This document shows positions 6,773-15,156 of a stretch of DNA of 37,691 bases, piece by piece. The notes beneath the pieces are model-generated. The model was given only the letters and a program-made list of their open reading frames with translations. It was not told where the DNA came from and searched no databases. Each line of letters opens with the position of its first letter. Position 1 is the stretch's first letter. The stretch comes from Acidobacteriaceae bacterium. GTDB taxonomy: Bacteria > Acidobacteriota > Terriglobia > Terriglobales > Acidobacteriaceae. The translations under genes and the position numbers were made by a program. The stretch lies in contig PLSB01000046.1 in assembly GCA_003165005.1 (NCBI GenBank), positions 134-37,824 of the forward strand, written 5' to 3'.

Positions 6773-8938
6773 ATGACGGGCTTAACACAAAAACTCGCCG
6801 CAGCCTTTGCCTTGCTGGCGCTAGCCGCTGCCGGTGTGCCGCCGCTTCCCGCGCAAGCGCCCGGCCAGGTCACGGCAACGCCGCAGGGCGGATTCGTGCT
6901 CAAGGCCAATGCCGAACTCGTCCTCACCAACGTGGTGGCGCGCGACGTCAAAACCGGCGAGATCGTCAAAGACCTCAAGCAGAGCGACTTCAGAATCTAC
7001 GAAAACGGCAAAGAGCAGCAAATCTCGACTTTTGATTTCGAGAGCGTCGACATGGCCACGCCGCTCAAGGAGGCCACGGTGAGCGGCCTCGCCGCCGGCC
7101 CCACGGGCAGCAAGGCGGTGGTTGTGGCCAAGCCCGAGGAGCTGCGCAATCACCGGCTCATCGTGATGTTCTTCGACCTCACTTCCATGCAGCCAGAGGA
7201 TCTGGAGCGCAGTGTGGAAGCGGCCCAGGCCTTCCTCAAAACCAAAATGCAGCCCGCCGATCTCATCGCGCTGGTCTCTCTGGGCGACACGCTCACCGTG
7301 GACCAGGACTTTACCGCAGACAAGGACGCGCTCATCCACAAGGTGGGCGCTTACAACGGCACTGAGGGGCAGGGCTTTGCGCAAGGCGCGAACGCGAGCT
7401 CGAACCAGGCGGAGGACACCACTGCCTTCACGCCCGACGAAAGCGAGTACAACGATCTGAACACCGACCGCGAGCTCTTCGCGCTGCGCGCCGTCGCGCA
7501 GTCGCTGGCCAAAATCAACGAGAAGAAATCGCTGCTCTATTTTTCGGGCGGCATCTCACGCGACGGCATCGAGAATGAGGCCTCTTTGCGCTCGGCCATC
7601 AACGCCGCGGTGCGCGCCGATCTCTCCATTTACAGTGTCGACACGCGCGGCCTCCAGTCCATCGGCCCTCTGGGCGACGCTGCGACGGGCAGCTTGCGCG
7701 GACAGGGCGCATTCAACGGCGGCTCGCTCATGAACAACATGCAAAGCAACTTTGACACCCAGGAAGTGATGGCCACGCTCTCCTCCGAAACCGGCGGCAA
7801 GGCGTTCTTGGACTCCAACGACTTCGCGCCCGCCTTCGCGCAGGTGCAGAAAGACATCTCCACCTACTACGCCATCGGTTTCCACTCCTCGAACCCGGCG
7901 CGCGACGGGAGATACCGCAAGCTCACCGTAAAGATCACGAGGCCGGGCATCAAGCTCGAATACCGGCCCGGCTACTACGCGCCCGCGGACTTCAGGCACT
8001 CCGGCAAGGAGGATCGCGAGCAGGAATTAGCGGATCAGCTTTCAAGCGACCTGCCCGCCACCGACATCGCGGTTTACATGGACGCCATGTACTTCCGCCT
8101 CGACGCCAACCGCTATTCCATGCCGGTGTCATTCGTCGTGCCGGGCTCGCAAATCCCATTTGTGAAGGGTGGAGACAAGGACAAGGCCACGCTCGACATC
8201 ATCGGCGCCGTGATCGACGAGGCCAAGCGCCCCGTGGGACGCGTGCGCGACACGGTCAAGCTCAATCTGGACGCATCGCTCGATGCGCGGCAGAAGAACA
8301 TCCAGTACACCACCAGCTTCAACCTGCCGCCGGGCAAATACGAGATCAAATTCGTGGTGCGCGAAAACCAAACCGGCCGCATGGGCTCGTTCATCGCCGG
8401 CGTGACGCTACCCGACCTCAGGAAGGCGCCGCTCAAAATGAGTTCGATCTTGCTGGCCTCGCAACGCGCGCCCAGCAAGAAGCAGGACCCGCTGGTGCGC
8501 AACGGCCAGGAGTACGTGCCCAACATCAGCCACGTCTTCCGCCAGGATCAGCACCTCTACCTGCTTTACGAGGTCTACGACCCCGCGCGCGAGAAGGCGA
8601 GCGGCGGCGAACCCAGGGGAGCAAAGCCGGGCGTCAATTTGTTGAGCAGTCTCGAACTGATTCAGGGATCGACCAAGGTCTACGAAACGCCCATCGTGCA
8701 GGCCCGCGCCATCAACGTGGAAGGCCGCGACGCCGTCTCCTTTGAATTGGATGTCCCGCTCAGCGGACTCAAGCCCGGCCTGTACCTTTGCCAGTTGAAT
8801 GTGATCGACGATGCCGCCGGGAGTTTCGCGTTTCCGCGCTTTGCCGTGCTGGTGCGCGGGCCGGCAGCGCCGCCGGCCGCCGCGCCCGTCATTGCACCGG
8901 CTACTCCACCCGCTCCGGCCGGCGGCGGCGCTGAGTGA
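6773..8938 (+). CDS. VWFA-related (acidobacterial type) exported protein
   Basis: Exported protein of 721 residues. An N-terminal signal peptide (KLAAAFALLALAAAGVPPLPAQ) is followed by the phrase typical of the acidobacterial VWFA-related family (LVLTNVVARDVKTGEIVKDL, then FRIYENGKEQQISTFDFE). A von Willebrand A-like fold covers about 115-380, opening with LIVMFFDLTSMQPEDLERS. Its metal site is degenerate relative to the DxSxS motif. Later parts look like beta-sandwich domains (YAIGFHSSNPARDGRYRKL; GKYEIKFVVREN) and the C-terminus is Pro/Ala-rich. The role is probably protein-protein interaction at the cell envelope. It follows the TonB-dependent receptor by 98 bp on the same strand and may be co-expressed with it. 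Confidence 0.85.
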   Translation: MTGLTQKLAAAFALLALAAAGVPPLPAQAPGQVTATPQGGFVLKANAELVLTNVVARDVKTGEIVKDLKQSDFRIYENGKEQQISTFDFESVDMATPLKEATVSGLAAGPTGSKAVVVAKPEELRNHRLIVMFFDLTSMQPEDLERSVEAAQAFLKTKMQPADLIALVSLGDTLTVDQDFTADKDALIHKVGAYNGTEGQGFAQGANASSNQAEDTTAFTPDESEYNDLNTDRELFALRAVAQSLAKINEKKSLLYFSGGISRDGIENEASLRSAINAAVRADLSIYSVDTRGLQSIGPLGDAATGSLRGQGAFNGGSLMNNMQSNFDTQEVMATLSSETGGKAFLDSNDFAPAFAQVQKDISTYYAIGFHSSNPARDGRYRKLTVKITRPGIKLEYRPGYYAPADFRHSGKEDREQELADQLSSDLPATDIAVYMDAMYFRLDANRYSMPVSFVVPGSQIPFVKGGDKDKATLDIIGAVIDEAKRPVGRVRDTVKLNLDASLDARQKNIQYTTSFNLPPGKYEIKFVVRENQTGRMGSFIAGVTLPDLRKAPLKMSSILLASQRAPSKKQDPLVRNGQEYVPNISHVFRQDQHLYLLYEVYDPAREKASGGEPRGAKPGVNLLSSLELIQGSTKVYETPIVQARAINVEGRDAVSFELDVPLSGLKPGLYLCQLNVIDDAAGSFAFPRFAVLVRGPAAPPAAAPVIAPATPPAPAGGGAE

Positions 8939-9035
8939 TCGCAGCCAAAGCCATTGCGCGGACGCCTCGCGTTTCGCAGTCAGCCCATCCGTCCCCCGCG
9001 TTCTTCTATTCTTTCGGAATCTTCTCCGCGGGCTC

Positions 9036-10523
9036 TTACGGTTTGCTCGTTGACTTCGCAGCTGCCGCCGGTGACGCCGCCATGTGCTTCAGCTCCACCA
9101 GCGCCGCCCCGTACTCGACATAGTCCTTGATGCAATTGCCCTGCACGGCGTGGAAGCGCGCCAGGGCCGTGGTTCGCTTTTGATGCGCCAGTGCATCCTC
9201 GCCAGTGTAGAAATTCGCCTCGCAGGCCCGGCCCACGTGGGTTTCCGGATCGGGATCGGCGGCGGCGGCCATCAGATCGTCTTCTGTCGTCTGCCCCAGA
9301 TAGAACTTCAGCACCGGCCCCGGCCAGTTCGAGAGGTTCGCCTTCTGCGCCACCTCATTAAGTTCATCGTTGCCCTCCTCGTGCAGCCGCGCCTTGGCCA
9401 TGTGCAGCCACAGCGCCGCGTAAACCGCTGAGGAAGTGGAGGAATCGGCCGCGATGGCGAGTTCGAAGTCCGCCTTTGCCTGGCTGGTCTGCCCCGCCAG
9501 AAAATGCGCGCTTCCGCGCTCCACGAAGGCGTACTGCCGTGTCGGCTGCAGCTCCAGGGCCTTGCTGAAGTCCGTGATGGCCGCCGTGTACTGGCCCTCC
9601 TCGTAGTACTCCAGGCCACGCACCGCGAATCCGTCGGAATCCTTGGGCTCCATCTCGACGTATCTGATCAGGTCGGCAATCGCAGCGTCGTATTGTCCAT
9701 CGAGCCCGTGCGTGAGGCCGAGATAGTAGTAGGCGAGCGAATAGTCCGGCTTCACTTGCAATGAATGGTTATAATCGGCAATCGCTTCATCGTACTGGCT
9801 CTGGTGCCGGTAGGCGTTGCCGCGGCTCTCGTAGCCGTCCGGGTCGCTTGGCTTGAGCGCAATGTAGCGCGTGAACCAGGTCACCGCTTGCGCGTACTCA
9901 TTCTTGTCGCTCATCGTCACGCCGGTGTTGTAGATCGCCAGTGCATGATTGGAATCGAGGCGCAGCGCCGCCTGGAAATCCTCGAGAGCGCGGTCGTAAT
10001 CGCCCTTCGCCATGTAGGCGTGGCCGCGGTTGTTGAAGCCATCCGGATCGGTGGGCGCCTTCTGCACGTACACGTCGTAATCGGCGATGGCCTTGTCCCA
10101 CTCTTTCTTGTCGCCCCAGGCATTGCCGCGGTTATAGTAGGCCAGCGCGTAGCTCGGATCGAGGCGGATGGCGTCGTTGTAGTCGGCCATGGCGCGGTCG
10201 GTCTCGCCCTTGTCGGAATAGACATTCCCCCGGGTGTTGAGCGCGCCGGCAAAGTCCGGCTTCACACGCAGCGCTTGATCCAGATCCTGCAAAGCCAGGT
10301 CGTATTCCTTTTTGTCACGGTAAGCGATGCCGCGGTCGAAGTAGGCGCTGGCCAGATCGTTGGTCGATTCCTGACCCGACTGGATGAGCGCGGTGCAGCC
10401 GGCAATGCTGGTATCGGGATCGTCGGCTTTGCAGTTATCCCAATTTTGGTCGCGGGTCTGTCCCGCGGCAGCCACTGCGGCGCCGAGAAGAATACATGCG
10501 TAAAAGCCAGACTTGCGGATCAT
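9036..10523 (-). CDS. Exported tetratricopeptide-repeat protein
   Basis: Protein of 495 residues made almost entirely of TPR units. I start at ATG 10523 (MIRKSGFYACILLGAAVAAAG, a good signal peptide, with AGGGGG upstream) rather than at 10571 in the ORF track. After about 60 residues come nine consecutive 34-residue TPRs, for example YFDRGIAYRDKKEYDLALQD, NTRGNVYSDKGETDRAMADY and YYNRGNAWGDKKEWDKAIAD. They end near FVERGSAHFLAGQTSQAKAD. The last 120 residues are a different, helical region containing FYLGQTTEDDLMAAAAD. TPR arrays are protein-binding scaffolds; no partner is evident. It lies 63 bp downstream of trmD on the same strand, and is convergent with the VWA gene. Confidence 0.88.
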   Translation of the reverse strand: MIRKSGFYACILLGAAVAAAGQTRDQNWDNCKADDPDTSIAGCTALIQSGQESTNDLASAYFDRGIAYRDKKEYDLALQDLDQALRVKPDFAGALNTRGNVYSDKGETDRAMADYNDAIRLDPSYALAYYNRGNAWGDKKEWDKAIADYDVYVQKAPTDPDGFNNRGHAYMAKGDYDRALEDFQAALRLDSNHALAIYNTGVTMSDKNEYAQAVTWFTRYIALKPSDPDGYESRGNAYRHQSQYDEAIADYNHSLQVKPDYSLAYYYLGLTHGLDGQYDAAIADLIRYVEMEPKDSDGFAVRGLEYYEEGQYTAAITDFSKALELQPTRQYAFVERGSAHFLAGQTSQAKADFELAIAADSSTSSAVYAALWLHMAKARLHEEGNDELNEVAQKANLSNWPGPVLKFYLGQTTEDDLMAAAADPDPETHVGRACEANFYTGEDALAHQKRTTALARFHAVQGNCIKDYVEYGAALVELKHMAASPAAAAKSTSKP

Positions 10524-10586
10524 GTTTTCTGCCCCCTGGTTTGGCAAAATGCGAGTGGCAACATCATACACCCGAATGGATTCGCG

Positions 10587-11567
10587 CTATCTCTCGGCCT
10601 CGCGCAGCGCCTCCAGCAATTTGCGATCCTCGGCGCTTAACGCCGCGCGCTCCAGCAGATCCGGCCGGTTTTTGAGCGTCTTCTTCAGTTGCTGCTCGCG
10701 CCGCCAGCGCCGGATCCCGGCATGGTCGCCGTTCAAGAGCACCTCCGGCGCGCGCAACCCGCCAAATTCGGCCGGCCGCGTGTAATGCGGATAGTCGAGC
10801 AGCCCTCCCGCTCCATGCTGCGAGCGCGGAACCCCCTCGACGTCCACATCGATCTCCGCGTCGGCCGCGCCAAAACTCTCGAACTCGCCCGAAGCCTCAT
10901 TGCCCAGCACGCCCGGAACCAGCCGCATGGTCGCGTCGACCACCACCGCCGCCGCCGGCTCGCCGCCGCTCAGCACATAATCCCCAATCGACAGCTCCAT
11001 GTCGCAGTAGAGCTCGTTGATGCGCTCATCGACGCCTTCGTACCGCCCGCAGATGAGCACCACGCGCTCCAGCCCGGCAAGCTCCCGCGCCACGGCCTGC
11101 GTAAACACCCGCCCCTGTGCCGAGAGTAGGATCACGCGTGTCCCGGCTGCGTCTCGCTTATCCGCTGACTCGCAGGCTTCCTCGCTCGCCAGGGGTGCCC
11201 CATCCTTGGCGCAGCTTTTTGCGCCAAGGGTGGGATCGCTGCTGACTTGATCACTCGCCGAATCGCTGACTCGCCGAGTCGCTGACTCGCTGGCTTGCTG
11301 ACTTGCCGACCCGCTCGCCAAACGCTCCGCCTTCGTTCCGATCTCGAGCTTCTCGAGCGCTTCGGCCAGCGGCTCCGGCTTCAGCACCATGCCTTCTCCG
11401 CCGCCAAACGGCCGGTCGTCCACCGTGCGATGGCGGTCGTGCGTAAACTCGCGCAGATCGTGCAGCCGGATCTCAACCAGCCCTTCAGCCTGCGCACGGC
11501 GCACAATGCCCTGCGCAAACACGCTTTCAAAATAGCCGGGGAAGAGAGTCACGATATCGAAGCGCAT
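10587..11567 (-). CDS. trmD: tRNA (guanine37-N1)-methyltransferase with a repeat-derived internal insert
   Basis: Methylates N1 of G37 next to the anticodon, preventing +1 frameshifts; normally essential. SPOUT-fold motifs are intact: FDIVTLFPGYFESVFAQGI, HDRHRTVDDRPFGGGEGM, ICGRYEGVDERI, SIGDYVLSGGE and LLDYPHYTRP with the catalytic Asp. At 326 residues it is longer than the usual 230-260. Residues about 78-141, between EALEKLEI and TRVILLSAQGR, are a low-complexity Ser/Ala insert (SASQQASESATRRVSDSASD, then DPTLGAKSCAKDGAP). The insert is encoded by a GCTGACTC-type array and a dispersed palindrome. A second, smaller expansion (about 228-250) precedes GLLDYPHY. In most bacteria trmD follows rimM; here it lies about 15 kb away, upstream of the TPR gene. 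Confidence 0.95.
   Translation of the reverse strand: MRFDIVTLFPGYFESVFAQGIVRRAQAEGLVEIRLHDLREFTHDRHRTVDDRPFGGGEGMVLKPEPLAEALEKLEIGTKAERLASGSASQQASESATRRVSDSASDQVSSDPTLGAKSCAKDGAPLASEEACESADKRDAAGTRVILLSAQGRVFTQAVARELAGLERVVLICGRYEGVDERINELYCDMELSIGDYVLSGGEPAAAVVVDATMRLVPGVLGNEASGEFESFGAADAEIDVDVEGVPRSQHGAGGLLDYPHYTRPAEFGGLRAPEVLLNGDHAGIRRWRREQQLKKTLKNRPDLLERAALSAEDRKLLEALREAER
11199..11234. repeat. Dispersed palindrome family 1, copy A (inside trmD)
   Basis: CCCATCCTTGGCGC, an 8-nt loop, then GCGCCAAGGGTGGG: a 14-bp stem with one conserved T/G wobble, preceded by GTGC. Two further copies lie at 31019-31053 and 31154-31188 with TTCCGC/GCGGAA in place of TGGCGC/GCGCCA, so two stem positions change on both arms and pairing is kept. 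Here it is in frame and encodes DPTLGAKSCAKDGAP in TrmD. Confidence 0.85.
11236..11316. repeat. Degenerate tandem array of GCTGACTCG/GCTGACTTG words in trmD
   Basis: About 80 bp of imperfect 8-9-mers (GCTGACTTG, TCACTCGCC, GCTGACTCG, GCTGGCTTG) encode the Ser/Ala-rich part of the TrmD insert. A shorter stretch of the same words (ATCCGCTGACTCGCAGG) lies on the other side of the palindrome near 11159-11190, so the hairpin sits inside the array. Confidence 0.65.
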
Positions 11568-11624
11568 ACTCTCTGATCATAGAAGCGCGCGCTTGATCTG
11601 CCATCTCGACTCGCCGTTTTCTTT

Positions 11625-11698
11625 TTCCCTTGGTCCCTGCCTTCTTGATCCCTTGGTCCCTTGGTCCCTTGTTCCCTCGGTCCCTTGGTCCCTGCCTT
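11625..11698. repeat. Tandem CCCTTGGT/AAGGGACC words between trmD and the Cys-rich gene
   Basis: The spacer upstream of trmD consists of about eight imperfect repeats of CCCTTGGTC on the plus strand (AAGGGACC on the minus). A looser version (CCCTCGCTCCCCGGTCCC) is seen near 17390-17455. No gene or promoter is apparent in it. Confidence 0.65.
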
Positions 11699-11699
11699 T

Positions 11700-14078
11700 C
11701 TACCTCCCCTGCTGGCAGGAAAGCACCACGCGATTCTTCACGTACTGCTGGCACAGCCCCATCATCCCCGAGGGGCAGACAAAAGCTCCGGTCTGGGCGT
11801 TGTCGTTGCACCCTCCGCGCTTCAAAATCTCGTCCACCACTTGAGGCACCAGCACGCCGCAGCTCAGCACCGCGCCGTTGTTGAGCATGGTGTTGCACAG
11901 GCCCAACATTCCATTCACCGGGCACAGATAGTTGCCGATCCTGCCGCCGTTACGCTCGCAGCCTCCGCCGGTTAGTGTCCTATCGGCCGAGTCTTCTTCT
12001 TTGAGCACCATCCCCGGATTGCACGACTGCACGCCGAGAAGGCTGTGCGCGTTCACAACGTTCTCGCAATCGTTGTAGCCCTGGAGCTTGGTGCAATTGA
12101 TCACGCTGCCCTGCTTGGTGCAGCCCTCGCTCTGCAACCGCGAGAGCAGGCCCCCGGCCGCGCCCGACTCGTGCTCCGGTTCAAAATCGATCACGCACGT
12201 GGTTCCCGCGTGGCAACCGAAATCGATGCCGTTGGGCGGCAGGTTCACCGCAAGCTGCGGAAACCACACCGGCCAGTCCCAGCTATCCGACCAGACGGCC
12301 ACATCCACGTAAAGATGCGCGTCGATGCCGGGCGTCAGCGTGAATCCCAGATTGTAGACGGGGTTTCCGAAACTGAAATGGCTGTCGTTGTTCTTGCCCG
12401 GGTCCGTGGCCACGTTCACCGTCTGCCCGGTCGCCGTGATCTGGGTCTGCCGCTTCGCGACCTCGTCGTTCACCGTGAAATCGAGCTTGTTGGAATGCAG
12501 ATTGATGTCCACGGCGGGAAACACCTGCCCGCCCAAGGCGCCAAAGTCGAGCAATCCGCCCAGCAGGTCGATTTGATTAAATACGAACGGCGTGTCGATG
12601 CCGTGTTGTCCCGGCGCGGGAGGCAGAAAATGCCCGCCCGTGTACGGCGCGGGCAGCAGGTCGGTAAAATCCACGTTCACCGAGAATCCTGTCCCGCCGC
12701 TGCCGACTACCGGCAGGTTGTAGTTGAAGCCGGCCTCGGCGCCCACCTGCGCCACCAGTTCCTTGCCGTCGAAGAGCTGACTTGGGTCGATGCCCGTATC
12801 CTGGAAGTCCGCTTCCGTGCCGTTGATGGGCGCGAAATCTGCCTTCAGGCTTGCCTGGGCCGTGTTGTTGGCGTGCGTGACGTTGTGGTAGCTGAGTTCG
12901 GTCTGGATGGGGAACCGGAGTCCGAATCCGTAATTGAAGCCCGCATAGACCCCGATGCTGTAAGTCGATGAGCAGCCGATCAGGCACCAGTTGATGGTGA
13001 TGCTCACGCCCTGGCTCCACTCGTAATCGTGGCCGAGGGTGAATCCCGTCAGGTACACGTACGTGCCCAGATCGACATCGGTCGTCTGGTCGCCGCCGGG
13101 CTTCGCGGAGCTGTTCGTGGTGTGGTATTGCGACGCCGGCACGATCCTCAGCAGGCGGGGGTAATTGGGCGGGCTAGAGGTATTGTTCGACGACGTCAAC
13201 AACTGTTTGCCCGCCGCCATCTCGGCCGCATCCGGCGCCGCGTTCAGCGCTTCCAGCGGGTGCGCGTAATTGGCCGACTGCTGATTGGGCACGAACATCG
13301 TCTGCTCCACGCGCTGCACGGCCGAGTTGATCACCTCGTCCTTTAACTGATCGTCCGAGAGCGTGTTCAGCCGCGCCGCTTCTGCCTGGCCCACCTTGGC
13401 CACAATTTGCGCGCGTTGCGCGGGGTCGGCCAGCGACTTGCGCAGGTTGGCAATTTGCTGAGTTGCTTCCGCGCTCTCTGCCGCGATATTGCGCTGCCAG
13501 GCCGCGATGGCCGCCTGCCGCTTTCCGGGATCGGCCACGTAACGCGGGCTGCCCGGCGAGCCGAATTCGGCCACGCGCTGGCTGGCCGTTTCTTCGCTGA
13601 AGCAGGTCACGCCCGCCTCGGCCAGTTGCGCCTTCGCGCCTGCATCGGCGCACTTGCCGGGCAGAATCTGGTAGCTCAGCACATGATGAATCACCAGGCC
13701 CTGTTCGACTTCCGTCATGTCCGTGGTGTTCTCCTGGATCTGCACATGCTGCGGCAGCGCCTGCAGGCGCAGGGCCACGTTCGGCAACGCCTTGGGATTC
13801 GTCAGCATCGGCGTGAAGTCGAGCTGCTGCTCTCCCAGCATTACGCGCGGGTTGGCGCGCACGGCTTCCAGCGTGTACTGGCGCACCACGCGCAGCCGCG
13901 CCATGGTCTGCTCATGCGTGCCGCCGCCCAGGGTCACGGAGTTGGGCAGCGAGCGCTGATTGGTTACGCGCGATTGCATCTTCGGGGCTTGCGCTGCGGC
14001 GGGACGGCTCATTGGGAAAGTCAGGATCATGAGCGCAGCACTCATGGCCCAAAAGGCTTTTTGGGGGGGGAATAACAT
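11700..14078 (-). CDS. Secreted protein of unknown function with C-terminal cysteine-rich repeats
   Basis: I do not recognise the family. I start at ATG 14078 (792 residues), since GGAGG lies 7 nt upstream and MLFPPQKAFWAMSAALMILTF begins a signal peptide ending in RPAAAQ. The ORF-track start at 14369 adds 97 unlikely residues. Residues about 50-330 are helical and Gln/Ala-rich; about 340-640 is Gly/Thr-rich and probably beta-structured (GVYAGFNYGFGLRFPIQTEL), reminiscent of porin or phage-tail-like sheets. The last ~130 residues contain three units each with four cysteines (GC-x-C-x-C-x-SC; e.g. GGCNDNAQTGAFVCPSGMMG), suggesting disulfide-bonded knobs outside the cytoplasm. A C8 homopolymer at codons 3-6 could slip and switch expression. 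Confidence 0.7.
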   Translation of the reverse strand: MLFPPQKAFWAMSAALMILTFPMSRPAAAQAPKMQSRVTNQRSLPNSVTLGGGTHEQTMARLRVVRQYTLEAVRANPRVMLGEQQLDFTPMLTNPKALPNVALRLQALPQHVQIQENTTDMTEVEQGLVIHHVLSYQILPGKCADAGAKAQLAEAGVTCFSEETASQRVAEFGSPGSPRYVADPGKRQAAIAAWQRNIAAESAEATQQIANLRKSLADPAQRAQIVAKVGQAEAARLNTLSDDQLKDEVINSAVQRVEQTMFVPNQQSANYAHPLEALNAAPDAAEMAAGKQLLTSSNNTSSPPNYPRLLRIVPASQYHTTNSSAKPGGDQTTDVDLGTYVYLTGFTLGHDYEWSQGVSITINWCLIGCSSTYSIGVYAGFNYGFGLRFPIQTELSYHNVTHANNTAQASLKADFAPINGTEADFQDTGIDPSQLFDGKELVAQVGAEAGFNYNLPVVGSGGTGFSVNVDFTDLLPAPYTGGHFLPPAPGQHGIDTPFVFNQIDLLGGLLDFGALGGQVFPAVDINLHSNKLDFTVNDEVAKRQTQITATGQTVNVATDPGKNNDSHFSFGNPVYNLGFTLTPGIDAHLYVDVAVWSDSWDWPVWFPQLAVNLPPNGIDFGCHAGTTCVIDFEPEHESGAAGGLLSRLQSEGCTKQGSVINCTKLQGYNDCENVVNAHSLLGVQSCNPGMVLKEEDSADRTLTGGGCERNGGRIGNYLCPVNGMLGLCNTMLNNGAVLSCGVLVPQVVDEILKRGGCNDNAQTGAFVCPSGMMGLCQQYVKNRVVLSCQQGR

Positions 14079-14234
14079 GGACTTACCTCCGTTGCGGTCC
14101 CCAGCGATGGGGCCCAGGAGAAAACAGCCGGGGTAGGACGGAACATACACCGCGAAAGAGGACGTGTCAACGATTGATTTGCGGGGATTGATTTGCGGGC
14201 TCTCCGCTGCTGCCGGGCGCCCCAGGTCAGGGGA

Positions 14235-14306
14235 CCCCACGGACACCGGGATCCCCAGCAAGCGATCTTTGCTCGCCGGGGTGAGGTTAGGTCTTCGCCC
14301 GTGGGG
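14235..14306. repeat. Nested hairpin element upstream of the Cys-rich gene
   Basis: An outer inverted repeat CCCCACGG (14235-14242) / CCGTGGGG (14299-14306) encloses an inner one, CCCCAGCAAGC (14253-14263), loop GATCTTT, GCTCGCCGGGG (14271-14281). The two inner mismatches are A-C on this strand but G-U wobbles on the minus strand, so the RNA form would be better paired in the direction of the downstream gene. It lies within 14079-14373, which otherwise holds no gene. Confidence 0.55.
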
Positions 14307-14373
14307 TGGAGATCCCGATTTTGGGGAGCTGGGAAAGCACGAACTCAAAGGACGATTTTGTGCTGTCAAACGC

Positions 14374-15045
14374 TCAGGGCCTTTTCACGCTATGCAACCA
14401 CGGCCGCGCCGGCGTCCACAGCCGCGCGGTCGCCACGCCGAACAGAAAGCCGCCCACATGCGCGAGATAGGCCACGCCGCCGCCCTGAATCGTCGCCCAG
14501 GGCCCCACCACATTCAGCAGTTGGATCAGGAACCACACGCCGATCAGCAGCGCCGCGGGAATGTAAGCTACACGGATAATAATCACAATCCAGACCAGTG
14601 ACCGGATCCTGTCGCGGGGAAACATCACGATAAACGCGCCCATCACCGTGGCGATGGCGCCGCTCGCGCCCAGGCAGGGAACATGCGAGCCGGGACTTCC
14701 CGCCACCTGCGCCAGCATCGCCACCACACCGCCCGTCAGGTAGAAGACCAGGTAGCGCATGCGTCCCATGGCGTCCTCGATGGCGGGTCCAAACGCCCAC
14801 AGGAACACCATGTTGCCCGCGATGTGCAGCCATCCAGCGTGCAGAAACGTGCCGGTAACGAGCGTGATCAGGTGCTGGCCGTGATCGATGCGGACGGGAA
14901 TCACCGCCCAGCGGCGCACGAATGCGTCGCCCTCGACCAACTCGCGCAGGAAAACATAGGCGTTCGTCAGAACAATCAGCAGCGTCACCAGCGCAAAGCG
15001 GCGCGACCGTCGCGATACATCCCCAAGCGGGATCAGAGTTGCCAC
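14374..15045 (-). CDS. Rhomboid-family intramembrane serine protease (second)
   Basis: Membrane protease of 223 residues with a six-helix core. Motifs are HIAGNMVFLWAFG (His74, Asn78), the nucleophile Ser128 in LGASGAIATVMGAF, and His196 in AYLAHVGGFLFG. Loop 1 contains RWAVIPVRIDHGQHLITLVT, typical of the compact bacterial type. The start is GTG at 15045 with TAAGGAA 8 nt upstream. It shares only the catalytic motifs with the rhomboid at 1601-2443. It follows the HdeD-like gene on the same strand, 111 bp away; no functional link to neighbours is evident. Confidence 0.93.
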   Translation of the reverse strand: MATLIPLGDVSRRSRRFALVTLLIVLTNAYVFLRELVEGDAFVRRWAVIPVRIDHGQHLITLVTGTFLHAGWLHIAGNMVFLWAFGPAIEDAMGRMRYLVFYLTGGVVAMLAQVAGSPGSHVPCLGASGAIATVMGAFIVMFPRDRIRSLVWIVIIIRVAYIPAALLIGVWFLIQLLNVVGPWATIQGGGVAYLAHVGGFLFGVATARLWTPARPWLHSVKRP

Positions 15046-15156
15046 GTTTGCATTCCTTAAGGATTTCCAGCGCCCAGGCAGAGAGCATCTTTGGCGCCGG
15101 CGGCCTTTGTTTGCCGCGCCGGCGCCTCATGGTGCGCTTGCCCGCGCCGTTCTATT

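Noticed and set aside
9765-10640. 291-residue plus-strand ORF under the TPR gene
   Set aside because: It is antisense to nine regular TPR units; its apparent Val/Ile repeats mirror the TPR periodicity.
12045-12971. 308-residue plus-strand ORF under the Cys-rich gene
   Set aside because: It is antisense to a gene with a signal peptide and good ribosome site, and has no recognisable domain.
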